DNA from: Ochrobactrum sp. Marseille-Q0166
GTDB lineage: Bacteria > Pseudomonadota > Alphaproteobacteria > Rhizobiales > Rhizobiaceae
Length of the DNA stretch: 64,000 nucleotides
Direction of reading: 5' to 3'
NCBI RefSeq assembly: GCF_014397025.1
Contig: NZ_JACJUO010000001.1
Location: 186,001 to 250,000 of the forward strand
Part shown: piece by piece, positions 1 through 8,350 of the stretch
Position numbering within the stretch: the first letter of the stretch is position 1
Layout: the number at the start of each line of letters is the position of its first letter
Translations under genes and position numbers: made by a program
Notes under the pieces: generated by a model
Told to the model about the DNA's origin: nothing
Databases searched by the model: none
Seen by the model: only the letters and a program-made list of their open reading frames with translations

Positions 1-280
1 TATCCTTACCGCCTGTTTTGAGCGCGACGACAAGTTCGACCTCATGATGTACGTCTTCGCTCTTCGGTGGGTAAGGAAAATCACCACCTTCAATCACAAG
101 GTTATCCGGATTTTTCTGGAAAAAGAAAGGCGGATTGCGCGTTGGATCACCACCCATTTCAATGGCATGATCGGCATAATTCTGACCGACACAGTAGATG
201 CGGTGCACGGGAAAAAGCGCTTCAGTTCCCTTAACCGGCACGAATGGCTGCGGCAAAGGTGCGAAAACATAATTTGTCAT
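1..280 (-). CDS. Fumarylacetoacetate hydrolase family protein (5' part only)
   Basis: Reading the minus strand from the ATG at 280 gives a 93-residue N-terminal fragment that runs off the left edge. It begins [16 protein letters not shown] and contains the segment [18 protein letters not shown] followed by [13 protein letters not shown] and [10 protein letters not shown]. These are the N-terminal signatures of the FAH family (the YcgM/FAHD1-like acylpyruvate hydrolase branch), where the HHEVEL stretch supplies metal-binding residues. Family members hydrolyse C-C bonds in acylpyruvates, fumarylpyruvate or related ring-cleavage products, using Mg or Mn in the cytosol. The exact substrate cannot be told from this fragment. 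The next gene on the same strand (kinase, 377-1012) ends 97 bases upstream, so the two may be co-transcribed. Confidence 0.85.
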   Translation of the reverse strand, partial: MTNYVFAPLPQPFVPVKGTEALFPVHRIYCVGQNYADHAIEMGGDPTRNPPFFFQKNPDNLVIEGGDFPYPPKSEDVHHEVELVVALKTGGKD

Positions 281-376
281 GAACGGCTGATCCCGTGAGA
301 ATATAACTGGTATTGAATATCATGCAGGCAGGAATCATCTGCCGCAAGCCTTGGCTTTGCAATTTTCTGACATGCT

Positions 377-1012
377 TTATGCTGTTGTAACAACGTAATT
401 TGCATTGCGTGACGTTGAAACCACGAGTTCAGCATTGGGAATATCATTGGAAAATGCACGTTCGCGTGCTGCAACTTCTGTATGCCCATGATCAAGCCAA
501 CGCTGGATAAGGCGACGTTCAAGCTCGGCAAACGGAACTTCGAGAAAGATCGTCATATCAAAGAACGGCGTGAGCTTTGTCCATGGCTGCTGATCAAGCA
601 ACAGATAATTGCCTTCGACCAGCAAAATCCGATGATCGGCATGCACAATTGCTGCGCCAGCACGTGCAAGATCAAGCGTACGGTCAAAGACGGGAATGAC
701 GACGTCTTCCGAAGCATTTTTCAAACGCCCCAGCAAGTCTGCAAAGCCCGCGCAATCAAAAGTGGGCGGCGAACCTTTGCGGCTCCGAAGACCGCGCTCA
801 TCAAGGATTGCATTATCCAGATGAAAACCATCCATCGGCACTATAACCGCAGGTTCCGTCCCACCTTTATTGATCGCATCTCGCAAATACTCAGAAAAGG
901 TGGACTTTCCTGCTCCGGGAGGACCAGCGATTGCAACAATCAAACGACCATCGCTATTCGAGAGCTTTGTGAGGATTTCTTCCGGCAGGCTTTCCGGTGG
1001 GCATGGTTTCAT
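377..1012 (-). CDS. P-loop nucleoside/sugar kinase-like protein
   Basis: A 211-residue cytosolic protein of the uridine kinase/phosphoribulokinase/pantothenate kinase fold. A Walker A motif GPPGAGKST lies at residues 30-38 after the strand LIVAIA. It is followed by VPMDGFHLDN, typical of this kinase group (the acid binds the acceptor and Mg), and a Walker B-like strand ILLVEGNYLLL. The segment ERRLIQRWLDHGH is the lid region. The closest known namesakes in Rhizobiales are FrcK-type kinases linked to sugar transport; the true phosphoacceptor is unknown. I chose the ATG at 1012, the start of MKPCPPES; an in-frame start at 1117 would add 35 residues unlike the family. It is divergent from pgm, with about 150 bases between them that should hold both promoters. 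Confidence 0.8.
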   Translation of the reverse strand: MKPCPPESLPEEILTKLSNSDGRLIVAIAGPPGAGKSTFSEYLRDAINKGGTEPAVIVPMDGFHLDNAILDERGLRSRKGSPPTFDCAGFADLLGRLKNASEDVVIPVFDRTLDLARAGAAIVHADHRILLVEGNYLLLDQQPWTKLTPFFDMTIFLEVPFAELERRLIQRWLDHGHTEVAARERAFSNDIPNAELVVSTSRNANYVVTTA

Positions 1013-1038
1013 ATGAGTTAACCTGAAATGAGAAATAG

Positions 1039-2796
<1,758 letters not shown>

Positions 2797-2797
2797 T

Positions 2798-2823
2798 AAA
2801 AAGGGCCCGTACGGGCCCTTTTC
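2798..2823. terminator. Bidirectional Rho-independent terminator between pgm and mrp
   Basis: A perfect inverted repeat AAGGGCCCGTACGGGCCCTT (2801-2820) is flanked by A on the left and T on the right, so it can stop transcription from both convergent genes (pgm on plus, mrp on minus). It starts one base after the pgm stop codon and ends about ten bases before the mrp stop. Confidence 0.9.
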
Positions 2824-2831
2824 TTTGGGTT

Positions 2832-4001
2832 TTATTCAAACACAATGGCCGGGGCAGGCTTTCCAGCCCCGGCGCCTGACTTCATGTTTGCCCAAACCTT
2901 GGCTGCGATATCACGATAGATTTTCGCGTGTTCGCTGTCCGGTTCAACGACCGTTATCGGCGTACCGTTATCGGAATGCGCGCGCACATCCATGTGCAAC
3001 GGCACTTCACCAAGAAATGGTACATTGAGGCGTTCCGCTTCCTTGCGTGCACCGCCGTGGCCGAAAATGTCATAGCGCTTTCCGGTATCGGGCGCGATGA
3101 AATAGCTCATATTCTCGACAATACCCAAAAGCGGTACATCGACCTTTCGGAACATCGCGAGGCCCTTGCGTGCGTCTATCAGCGCCAGATCCTGTGGCGT
3201 TGAAACGACCACTGCACCAGCCAAGGGCACCTGCTGCGCCATGGTGAGCTGGGCGTCACCCGTACCGGGAGGCATATCGACGACCAGAACGTCGAGATTG
3301 CCCCATGCCACTTCGCGCAGCATCTGTGTCAGCGCCGACATAACCATCGGTCCGCGCCAGATCATCGGTGTGTCTTCATCCACCATAAAACCCATCGACA
3401 TCACTTTGATGCCGTAGTTTTCCATTGGCTTGAGAATGCGGCCTTCAACCGTTTCCGGGCGACCGGACAGACCAAGCAGCCTTGGCATGGATGGGCCATA
3501 AATATCGGCATCAAGAATGCCGACCTTCAGGCCATTTGCGGCCATACCAAGTGCCAGATTAACGGCGGTGGTGGATTTACCGACGCCGCCCTTGCCGGAT
3601 GCAACAGCAATGATTGCACCAACGCCGGGAATCCCAGGCTTGGCCGCCGGGCGCGGTTGTGGTGGCTGGCGATGCGGCGCTCCCGCAGTCTGTGCGGGAC
3701 GCGGCTGTGGTTTTGGTGGCGGGGGCGCATCATCACTTGTGCGCCCGCCCTTCTTTTCCGCAGTCAGCGTGACAAGCGCACCGGACACACCCGGGATTTC
3801 CTTGACCGCCTTTTCAGCAGCCAATCGCATTGGTTCAAGCCCGTTTGCGCGATCCGCAGGAACCGTGATGGAAAAGAAGACCTTGCCGTCGGCAATGAAA
3901 ATATCCGACACCAGACCGAGCGATACGACATCGCTTTCGAAATCTGGCCCTGTCACAGCTTTCAGCCGTTCGAGAACCTGTTCACGCGTTACGCCTGACA
4001 T
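2832..4001 (-). CDS. mrp: Mrp/ApbC-type P-loop ATPase, Fe-S cluster carrier
   Basis: A 389-residue cytosolic protein of the Mrp/NBP35/ApbC family, which binds and transfers Fe-S clusters to apoproteins in an ATP-dependent manner. Residues 1-80 form a DUF59/MIP18-like domain. Residues 85-125 are a Pro-rich linker (DDAPPPPKPQP onward). The deviant Walker A SGKGGVGKSTT is at 135-145, followed by the DADIYGPSMP and VDMPPGTGDAQL signatures. The usual C-terminal CxxC pair that bridges a cluster between subunits is not visible: the ENMSY motif is followed by FIAPDTGKRYDIFGHGG, with no cysteine. This seems typical of the rhizobial branch, but it means cluster binding cannot be assumed. Start at the ATG at 4001. 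Confidence 0.92.
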   Translation of the reverse strand: MSGVTREQVLERLKAVTGPDFESDVVSLGLVSDIFIADGKVFFSITVPADRANGLEPMRLAAEKAVKEIPGVSGALVTLTAEKKGGRTSDDAPPPPKPQPRPAQTAGAPHRQPPQPRPAAKPGIPGVGAIIAVASGKGGVGKSTTAVNLALGMAANGLKVGILDADIYGPSMPRLLGLSGRPETVEGRILKPMENYGIKVMSMGFMVDEDTPMIWRGPMVMSALTQMLREVAWGNLDVLVVDMPPGTGDAQLTMAQQVPLAGAVVVSTPQDLALIDARKGLAMFRKVDVPLLGIVENMSYFIAPDTGKRYDIFGHGGARKEAERLNVPFLGEVPLHMDVRAHSDNGTPITVVEPDSEHAKIYRDIAAKVWANMKSGAGAGKPAPAIVFE

Positions 4002-4122
4002 TATTCCAACCTCGTCTGCGGCAAGCTCTCCGCTTGCCCGCTTTACATGTCTTGAGATAATCCAGTTTTAGCCAAAAGGCCAATAGAACCAAGCAAAGAG
4101 TTTTTGAGAGACAGGTGAAAAA

Positions 4123-4518
4123 ATGGCCAAAGCCATCCACACGATGATACGCGTTCTTGATGAGGAAAAGTCGGTTTCTTTCTACGATCAGGCTTTCGGT
4201 CTGAAAATCGCAGAGCGCATCGATTTCGAGAGCTTTACACTGGTCTATCTGCGCAATGGCGAAGCGGACTTCGAGGTGGAGCTGACCATTAACAAGGGAC
4301 GTACAGAACCATATAACCTTGGCGACGGCTATGGCCATGTGGCTTTTGTGGTCGATGATCTGGATGCAGAATATGCCCGTTTCACGCAGCTGGGTTTCAA
4401 GGTGGGCAAGCTGGTAGACTTTAAGAATGGTGACGTACAGGTCGCACGTTTCTTCTTTGTTGAAGATCCGGACGGTTATAAGATCGAAGTCATTCAGCAC
4501 GGCGGACGCTATCAGTAA
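4123..4518 (+). CDS. gloA: Glyoxalase I (lactoylglutathione lyase), VOC family
   Basis: A 131-residue single-domain vicinal-oxygen-chelate protein, the size of Escherichia coli GloA. It converts the hemithioacetal of methylglyoxal and glutathione into S-lactoylglutathione. Four metal-ligand positions of GloA are conserved: His6 (IHTMIRV), Glu53 (EVELT), His72 (GYGHVAF) and Glu122 (GYKIEVI). The EDPDGYKIE motif near the C terminus is diagnostic. It is preceded by GAGAGACAGGTGAAAAA, which gives a purine-rich ribosome-binding region. It is a monocistronic plus-strand gene divergent from mrp. Confidence 0.92.
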   Translation: MAKAIHTMIRVLDEEKSVSFYDQAFGLKIAERIDFESFTLVYLRNGEADFEVELTINKGRTEPYNLGDGYGHVAFVVDDLDAEYARFTQLGFKVGKLVDFKNGDVQVARFFFVEDPDGYKIEVIQHGGRYQ

Positions 4519-4651
4519 GATTACTCAGGCGTGCGCGCGCATAAAATTGCCGCTCGCCTGAACATCTTCCCATGAACAAGTTTCTATTTGACGCTTGGCA
4601 AAGACAGCCGCCCTGGAATAGATAAGGTCTATCCTGAAGGAGATTTTTGGG

Positions 4652-5053
4652 TTGAACACGTGCGCAGTCCAGTTTCGGGCAACACTGGCAATACGCATTT
4701 TGAGCGTATTTGCATTGATGCTCGTCGCTTTCGCGCACAAGCCGGTCGTCCTTGCTTCTCCTGAACAATTGCTGCTCGCAGAATATGTTTTGCCTGATGG
4801 CAGCTATCCGGTGCTGTGCATCACCGATCATGCGATCAATGATGAGGGCCATGATCAAAATCAGCATCTGCACGACAGCAATATCTGCGATGCTTGCCGA
4901 ATTTCATCGGCCTTTCTATGCCCTGCACCTGCTGCATCAACGGGTGCCGCACCCCATATAACCGTGGCATTTGTTCCTCAACCGTCAGAACCTGTGCTCT
5001 GGCGCGATATCTATCCACCATCAGCCCCGCCACAAGCGCCTCCCTTCGCCTGA
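4652..5053 (+). CDS. DUF2946-like secreted/membrane protein, probably copper-related
   Basis: A 133-residue protein starting at a TTG (4652) placed 7-9 bases after the strong ribosome-binding site AAGGAGAT. Residues about 10-35 are a hydrophobic signal or anchor (LAIRILSVFALMLVAFA). The middle is His/Asp-rich (CITDHAINDEGHDQNQHLHDS) and is followed by CDACRISS, a CxxC pair, then a Pro-rich tail ending PPSAPPQAPPFA. Such short Cys/His proteins (DUF2946) commonly sit beside copper-handling genes. The gene directly downstream (68 bases away) is a YcnI-PCuAC fusion, so a periplasmic copper role is a reasonable inference. No catalytic function can be read. Confidence 0.7.
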   Translation: MNTCAVQFRATLAIRILSVFALMLVAFAHKPVVLASPEQLLLAEYVLPDGSYPVLCITDHAINDEGHDQNQHLHDSNICDACRISSAFLCPAPAASTGAAPHITVAFVPQPSEPVLWRDIYPPSAPPQAPPFA

Positions 5054-5120
5054 AATCAGTCTTTCCATGATCGCGGGTAACTCGCCGCGTCCCGAAATAT
5101 GATTATTCAGGTTTGAAACA

Positions 5121-6116
5121 ATGAAAAACGCTCGACTTTTTACATCCGCTATTTCGCTTTTTGCCCTTTGCGCCTCGGTTGGCATGGCCTATGCACATTC
5201 ATCGCTGGATCAGAGTGAGGCAACAGCGGGAAGCCGTTATAAGGCAGTTATCCGCATTCCACATGGCTGCGATGGCAAGGCCACAACGTCTGTCAAAATT
5301 GAACTGCCCGAAGGTTTCGTATCAGCCCAGCCACAAGCCAAAGCCGGCTGGAAAATTGAAACAGCCAAAGGTGACTATGCACAAAGCTACAAAGTGCATG
5401 GGAAAGACGTGACGTCTGGCGTTAAGCAAATCACGTTCAGCGAAGGCGAACTGCCAAGCGACTTCTATGATGAGTTTGTCGTAGTTGGCCAGCTTGCCAA
5501 GTTCGATAAGGACACGACCCTCTCCTTCCCGGTCACGCAGTTCTGCGGCACAGATGATTCCGTCGCGTGGACCGAAATTGCAGCCGAAGGCCAAAACCCG
5601 CATGATCTCGAGCATCCTGCACCGCAGCTGCGCGTATTGGCAGCGTCGGCTTCCGATGATCATTCCGGCCATGGATCGCACGGCGATCATGCCACTCATA
5701 TGATGGCACCAACCAAAGCAGGCGATCTCAGCATCAGTGGACCTTCGATCCGGGCTATGGTTCCGGGAGCAAAGGTTGCTGGCGGCTTCCTCACCATCAA
5801 AAATGATGGCAAGGACGCAGACAAGTTGACCGGTGTGACGACAACAGGCGTTAAGCGCGTTGAAATCCATGAAATGAGCATGGAAAATCAGGTCATGAAG
5901 ATGCGCAAGCTCGACGGCGGTCTCGACATCCCTGCAGGCGAAACCGTCGAGCTGAAATCGGGCGGTTATCACCTGATGTTCATCCAGCCAGACCATCCTT
6001 ACAAGGAAGGTGACAAGGTCTCTGTAACACTGGAATTTTCAAAGGCCGGCAAGGTTGACCTGGAATTTCCTGTAACTTCGCAAAGTGGCAAGCCGGAAGA
6101 TCACTCGAACCATTAA
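5121..6116 (+). CDS. YcnI (DUF1775)-PCuAC fusion, periplasmic copper chaperone
   Basis: A 331-residue secreted protein with two copper-binding modules. A signal peptide ends at AYA25, so the mature N terminus would be His26 (HSSLD), as in YcnI proteins, which bind copper through the free N-terminal histidine. Residues 26-175 form the YcnI domain, including the conserved FYDEFVVVGQL stretch and Trp150. Residues 178-196 are a His/Met-rich linker (DDHSGHGSHGDHATHMM). Residues 200-331 are a PCuAC domain in which His250, Met261, His284 and Met286 fit the H-X10-M-X(21-22)-H-X-M copper(I) motif. PCuAC proteins deliver Cu to cytochrome oxidase CuA sites or buffer periplasmic copper. The fused form suggests Cu transfer between the two modules. 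It is likely in an operon with the DUF2946-like gene. Confidence 0.92.
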   Translation: MKNARLFTSAISLFALCASVGMAYAHSSLDQSEATAGSRYKAVIRIPHGCDGKATTSVKIELPEGFVSAQPQAKAGWKIETAKGDYAQSYKVHGKDVTSGVKQITFSEGELPSDFYDEFVVVGQLAKFDKDTTLSFPVTQFCGTDDSVAWTEIAAEGQNPHDLEHPAPQLRVLAASASDDHSGHGSHGDHATHMMAPTKAGDLSISGPSIRAMVPGAKVAGGFLTIKNDGKDADKLTGVTTTGVKRVEIHEMSMENQVMKMRKLDGGLDIPAGETVELKSGGYHLMFIQPDHPYKEGDKVSVTLEFSKAGKVDLEFPVTSQSGKPEDHSNH

Positions 6117-6230
6117 TTGATCGCTTAGGGCGGTAACGCGCCTCTCTCCGTGCATTATGCGCCCGTTTGCCGCAACCGCTACCCCGTTGTAGCGGTTGCG
6201 TTCTTCGTTTATAGCTATAAACATGACTTT

Positions 6231-6257
6231 AATAGTCTAGAATAATTCTACACTATT
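6231..6257. promoter_or_regulatory. Palindromic operator resembling the Irr iron-control element (ICE)
   Basis: AATAGTCTAGAAT-A-ATTCTACACTATT is a 27-bp inverted repeat with one mismatch between arms. Its core TCTAGAATAATTCTACA differs at only two symmetrical positions from the rhizobial ICE consensus TTTAGAA-N3-TTCTAAA bound by Irr. A possible -10 (TACACT, 6249-6254) lies inside it. It is 126 bases upstream of the 55-residue ORF at 6383. The family match is from memory of the consensus; binding is inferred. Confidence 0.55.
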
Positions 6258-6273
6258 GAAATAATTCACTTTT

Positions 6274-6317
6274 ATAAAAGCTGAGTAATTGACTCCAGAT
6301 CAATTTACAGCTTTTAT
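6274..6317. repeat. Inverted repeat ATAAAAGCTG/CAGCTTTTAT
   Basis: Two perfect 10-base arms (6274-6283 and 6308-6317) are separated by 24 bases. They lie in the leader between the ICE-like palindrome and the 6383 ORF, so this could be a second operator or an mRNA hairpin. It has no T-run after it and is not a clear terminator. Confidence 0.4.
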
Positions 6318-6382
6318 GCAGCAGAGTTATTTTGTGCAGCCTTTGATGTTTGGGCCTTGAACCCGTTCGATTGGAGGACCTT

Positions 6383-6550
6383 ATGATCGGTCTGAGTGAG
6401 TGCCGGTCCGCAAATGTGGATGGATTGCCGTGGCAACTTCATCTTATGCCGACCGGATATTGCAATGCGCGCGGGGAAACAGAACGCCTCGCAAAGCAAA
6501 AGCAGCTATGCTGCGCGTCAGTTCGTACCTCTGAATGGAGGCGAGCATGA
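6383..6550 (+). CDS. Possible 55-residue small protein, translationally coupled to the next gene
   Basis: The ATG at 6383 follows a good ribosome-binding site (TTGGAGGACC, 8-10 bases upstream). The frame runs 55 codons (MIGLSECRSANVDG ... SVRTSEWRRA) and ends in the ATGA that contains the start of the next gene at 6547. It holds four cysteines (C7, C27, C43, C44) and no hydrophobic segment. No family is recognised. The Shine-Dalgarno site plus the stop-start overlap support it as a real gene or a regulatory leader peptide. Against this, it is short and codon bias is not decisive. Confidence 0.45.
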   Translation: MIGLSECRSANVDGLPWQLHLMPTGYCNARGETERLAKQKQLCCASVRTSEWRRA

Positions 6551-7056
6551 ATATGCGTATAACAGAGCTGAACGGTGTCAACAGTGTGGGCTATTACGAT
6601 CGCCTGCCTGAGAAGCTGGTGCTGGAAGGCTATCGCCGCTGGACAGCCGGTTTTGAAACCGGATCGATCATTCCCTGGGAAATGACCTGGGGCCTCTATT
6701 CGGAATTGCTTGGAGCATCGGAAGCAAAACGCGCTGTGAGTGAGCTTTCCCAGTTCATCCGTGTGCTGCGCCATTGTGCAAGCTGCCAGTTGCGCGCCTT
6801 TCCATTCGATTCGCACCATGTTTGCCGGGAAGAATGCCTGACGCTCGGGTTGATATCCGGCATCCAAAATCAGGATGGCTTGCTGCTCGATACATGCCTT
6901 GAAGCAATTGCCTGTAAACGCCGCAATCATGATGTAGCCGATGCGGCCCGCAGTTTTGCCGATACTTTGGCGGATTTCGGACAGACTTTGCTGCCAATAC
7001 CCATTCATGCCATCGACAGTGCTTTGAATATAACCCGTCGCGCGACTTTTCACTGA
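6547..7056 (+). CDS. Uncharacterised cytosolic protein (169 aa), putatively iron-regulated
   Basis: I do not recognise this family. The ATG at 6547 is chosen because TGGAGG (6535-6540) is spaced correctly before it; the in-frame ATG at 6535 would lie within that site. The 169-residue product (MNMRITELNG ... NITRRATFH) is soluble, with no signal peptide or membrane segment. It has a central Cys/His cluster HCASCQLRAFPFDSHHVCREEC that contains CxxC and CxxxxC, which could bind a metal or cluster. A GSIIPWEMTWGLYSELLGASE segment looks amphipathic. It overlaps the 6383 ORF by four bases and is followed after 66 bases by another small secreted protein. The cluster sits behind an ICE-like palindrome, so iron control is an inference. 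Confidence 0.7.
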   Translation: MNMRITELNGVNSVGYYDRLPEKLVLEGYRRWTAGFETGSIIPWEMTWGLYSELLGASEAKRAVSELSQFIRVLRHCASCQLRAFPFDSHHVCREECLTLGLISGIQNQDGLLLDTCLEAIACKRRNHDVADAARSFADTLADFGQTLLPIPIHAIDSALNITRRATFH

Positions 7057-7122
7057 TCTGGAAACGCTGCACGGAAACCAATTTGGATTGAGGCCGCGAA
7101 AAGCGGCACGAGGAGAACAAAA

Positions 7123-7332
7123 ATGCAAGCCAGAACCGAAAGACGCCTCGGCTTTGTAGCAGCGATTGCACTTACGGCATCAGCCTTCGCCATGCCAGCC
7201 ATATCCACACAGGTGGCACAAGATACCACTGCCCCTGCTACGCTTCATGCATCGGTCGACACCATGAAGTTTGAGCTTTCCCGCCTTGTCGCCTTTGCCG
7301 ACAGTGCGGCCAAGCCTGTTCATTACGAATAA
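7123..7332 (+). CDS. Small secreted protein (69 aa), unknown function
   Basis: Starts at ATG 7123 behind the ribosome-binding site GAGGAGAAC. Residues 1-32 look like a Sec signal peptide: basic MQARTERR, hydrophobic LGFVAAIALTASAFAMPA, then a likely cut near ISTQVAQ. The mature part is only about 37 residues (DTTAPATLHASVDTMKFELSRLVAFADSAAKPVHYE). No family is recognised. It is 66 bases downstream of the 169-residue unknown gene, in the same orientation, and is followed by a strong terminator, so it is probably the last gene of that transcript. Confidence 0.65.
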   Translation: MQARTERRLGFVAAIALTASAFAMPAISTQVAQDTTAPATLHASVDTMKFELSRLVAFADSAAKPVHYE

Positions 7333-7384
7333 GCAGAAACATCAAACAACCGGGCTAATACCTCCAGTCAGCACGGTAAAAATG

Positions 7385-7425
7385 AGAGCGCGTACATTGT
7401 GGAATGTACGCGCTCTAATTTTTTT
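7385..7425. terminator. Rho-independent terminator after the 7123 gene
   Basis: A 14-bp perfect stem, AGAGCGCGTACATT (7385-7398) and its complement (7403-7416), with a 4-base GTGG loop, is followed by AATTTTTTT on plus. On minus it is followed by CATTTTTA, so it may also stop transcription of the convergent L,D-transpeptidase gene. Confidence 0.9.
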
Positions 7426-7442
7426 AACCGTGAGCTAACCGA

Positions 7443-8168
7443 TCATCCAACGATGATCGGTGCCTGTCCCTGAACACGATTATAGAGATCGATGATGTCC
7501 TGATTCATCAGGCGGATACAGCCCGACGACATCGATTGACCAATCGACCACCATTCCGGTGAGCCATGAATGCGATAGCCTGTGTCACGACCATTCTGGA
7601 AAATATAGAGCGCACGTGCGCCTAGCGGGTTCTGTGGCCCGGGCTCCTGACCGTTGCGGTATTTTTCGAGATCAGGCCTGCGCTGAATCATTTCCGGAGG
7701 AGGGGTCCAGCGAGGCCACTGCTTCTTGTACTGGACATTTGCACGCCCTGACCATTCAAAGCCTGCCTTGCCGATACCAACACCATAACGCAACGCCTCG
7801 CCACCTGGCAGCACATAATAGAGGAAATGATCCTTGGTGCTGACAACGATGGTTCCCGGTGCCTGCCCGGTCGGATCAGGCACGATCTGGCGCCGGAATT
7901 GCTTTGGCACCTTCTGGTAAGGGATGGCCGGAAGCGAATACTGACCTTCCTGCACCGCAGCATACATCACATCCGGTGTCGTGATGTTCTTATCGACGCT
8001 GATTTGCGGACGCATCGGCGTGATGCCACCCGTCGACATCGGATCAATATTCATCTGAAATGCCGACATGTCCATGGTCTGCGAACAGCCTGCAACACCG
8101 CCAAGCATAGCAGCGCCTGTGCCAAGCAGAAAATGACGACGGCTTAATTTCTCAGTCAACTTAGACAT
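7443..8168 (-). CDS. L,D-transpeptidase (YkuD domain), Tat-type lipoprotein
   Basis: A 241-residue envelope enzyme. The N terminus has a twin-arginine-like signal SRRHFLLGTGAAMLGGVAGC with a lipobox ending at Cys28, so it is probably an exported lipoprotein. The C-terminal half is a YkuD (ErfK/YbiS) domain with catalytic His201 (HGSPEWW) and Cys217 in SMSSGCIRL, matching the HX(14-17)S(S/T)GCIR signature. Such enzymes make 3-3 peptidoglycan crosslinks or attach outer-membrane proteins to peptidoglycan, an abundant linkage in Rhizobiales. I chose the ATG at 8168 (MSKLTEKLSRR); the in-frame start at 8198 adds ten residues before the signal. It is monocistronic between two terminators. Confidence 0.92.
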   Translation of the reverse strand: MSKLTEKLSRRHFLLGTGAAMLGGVAGCSQTMDMSAFQMNIDPMSTGGITPMRPQISVDKNITTPDVMYAAVQEGQYSLPAIPYQKVPKQFRRQIVPDPTGQAPGTIVVSTKDHFLYYVLPGGEALRYGVGIGKAGFEWSGRANVQYKKQWPRWTPPPEMIQRRPDLEKYRNGQEPGPQNPLGARALYIFQNGRDTGYRIHGSPEWWSIGQSMSSGCIRLMNQDIIDLYNRVQGQAPIIVG

Positions 8169-8301
8169 ACAAATCGCCCAACTCAAAACAACCGGCAAAA
8201 ATGCCCTGTGATCATTCTGACAATTTGCGTCCTTATGGTTGAGGAAGGGTTAAACGACTCGCGCAAACGTTAAGAAAAAATAGTTACCACGTGCGAGATA
8301 A

Positions 8302-8331
8302 AAAGAAGGCCGGGCAAATACCCGGCCTTTC
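8302..8331 (-). terminator. Rho-independent terminator of tamAB
   Basis: On the minus strand AAAGGCCGGG-TATTTG-CCCGGCCTT is followed by CTTTTT. It lies 20 bases after the tamB stop codon. Confidence 0.88.
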
Positions 8332-8350
8332 AATATCATTTACGGATAGA

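Noticed and set aside
6396..6611. Alternative 71-codon frame overlapping the 55-codon ORF and the 169-residue gene
   Set aside because: No Shine-Dalgarno site at its start, and it overlaps a better-supported frame.
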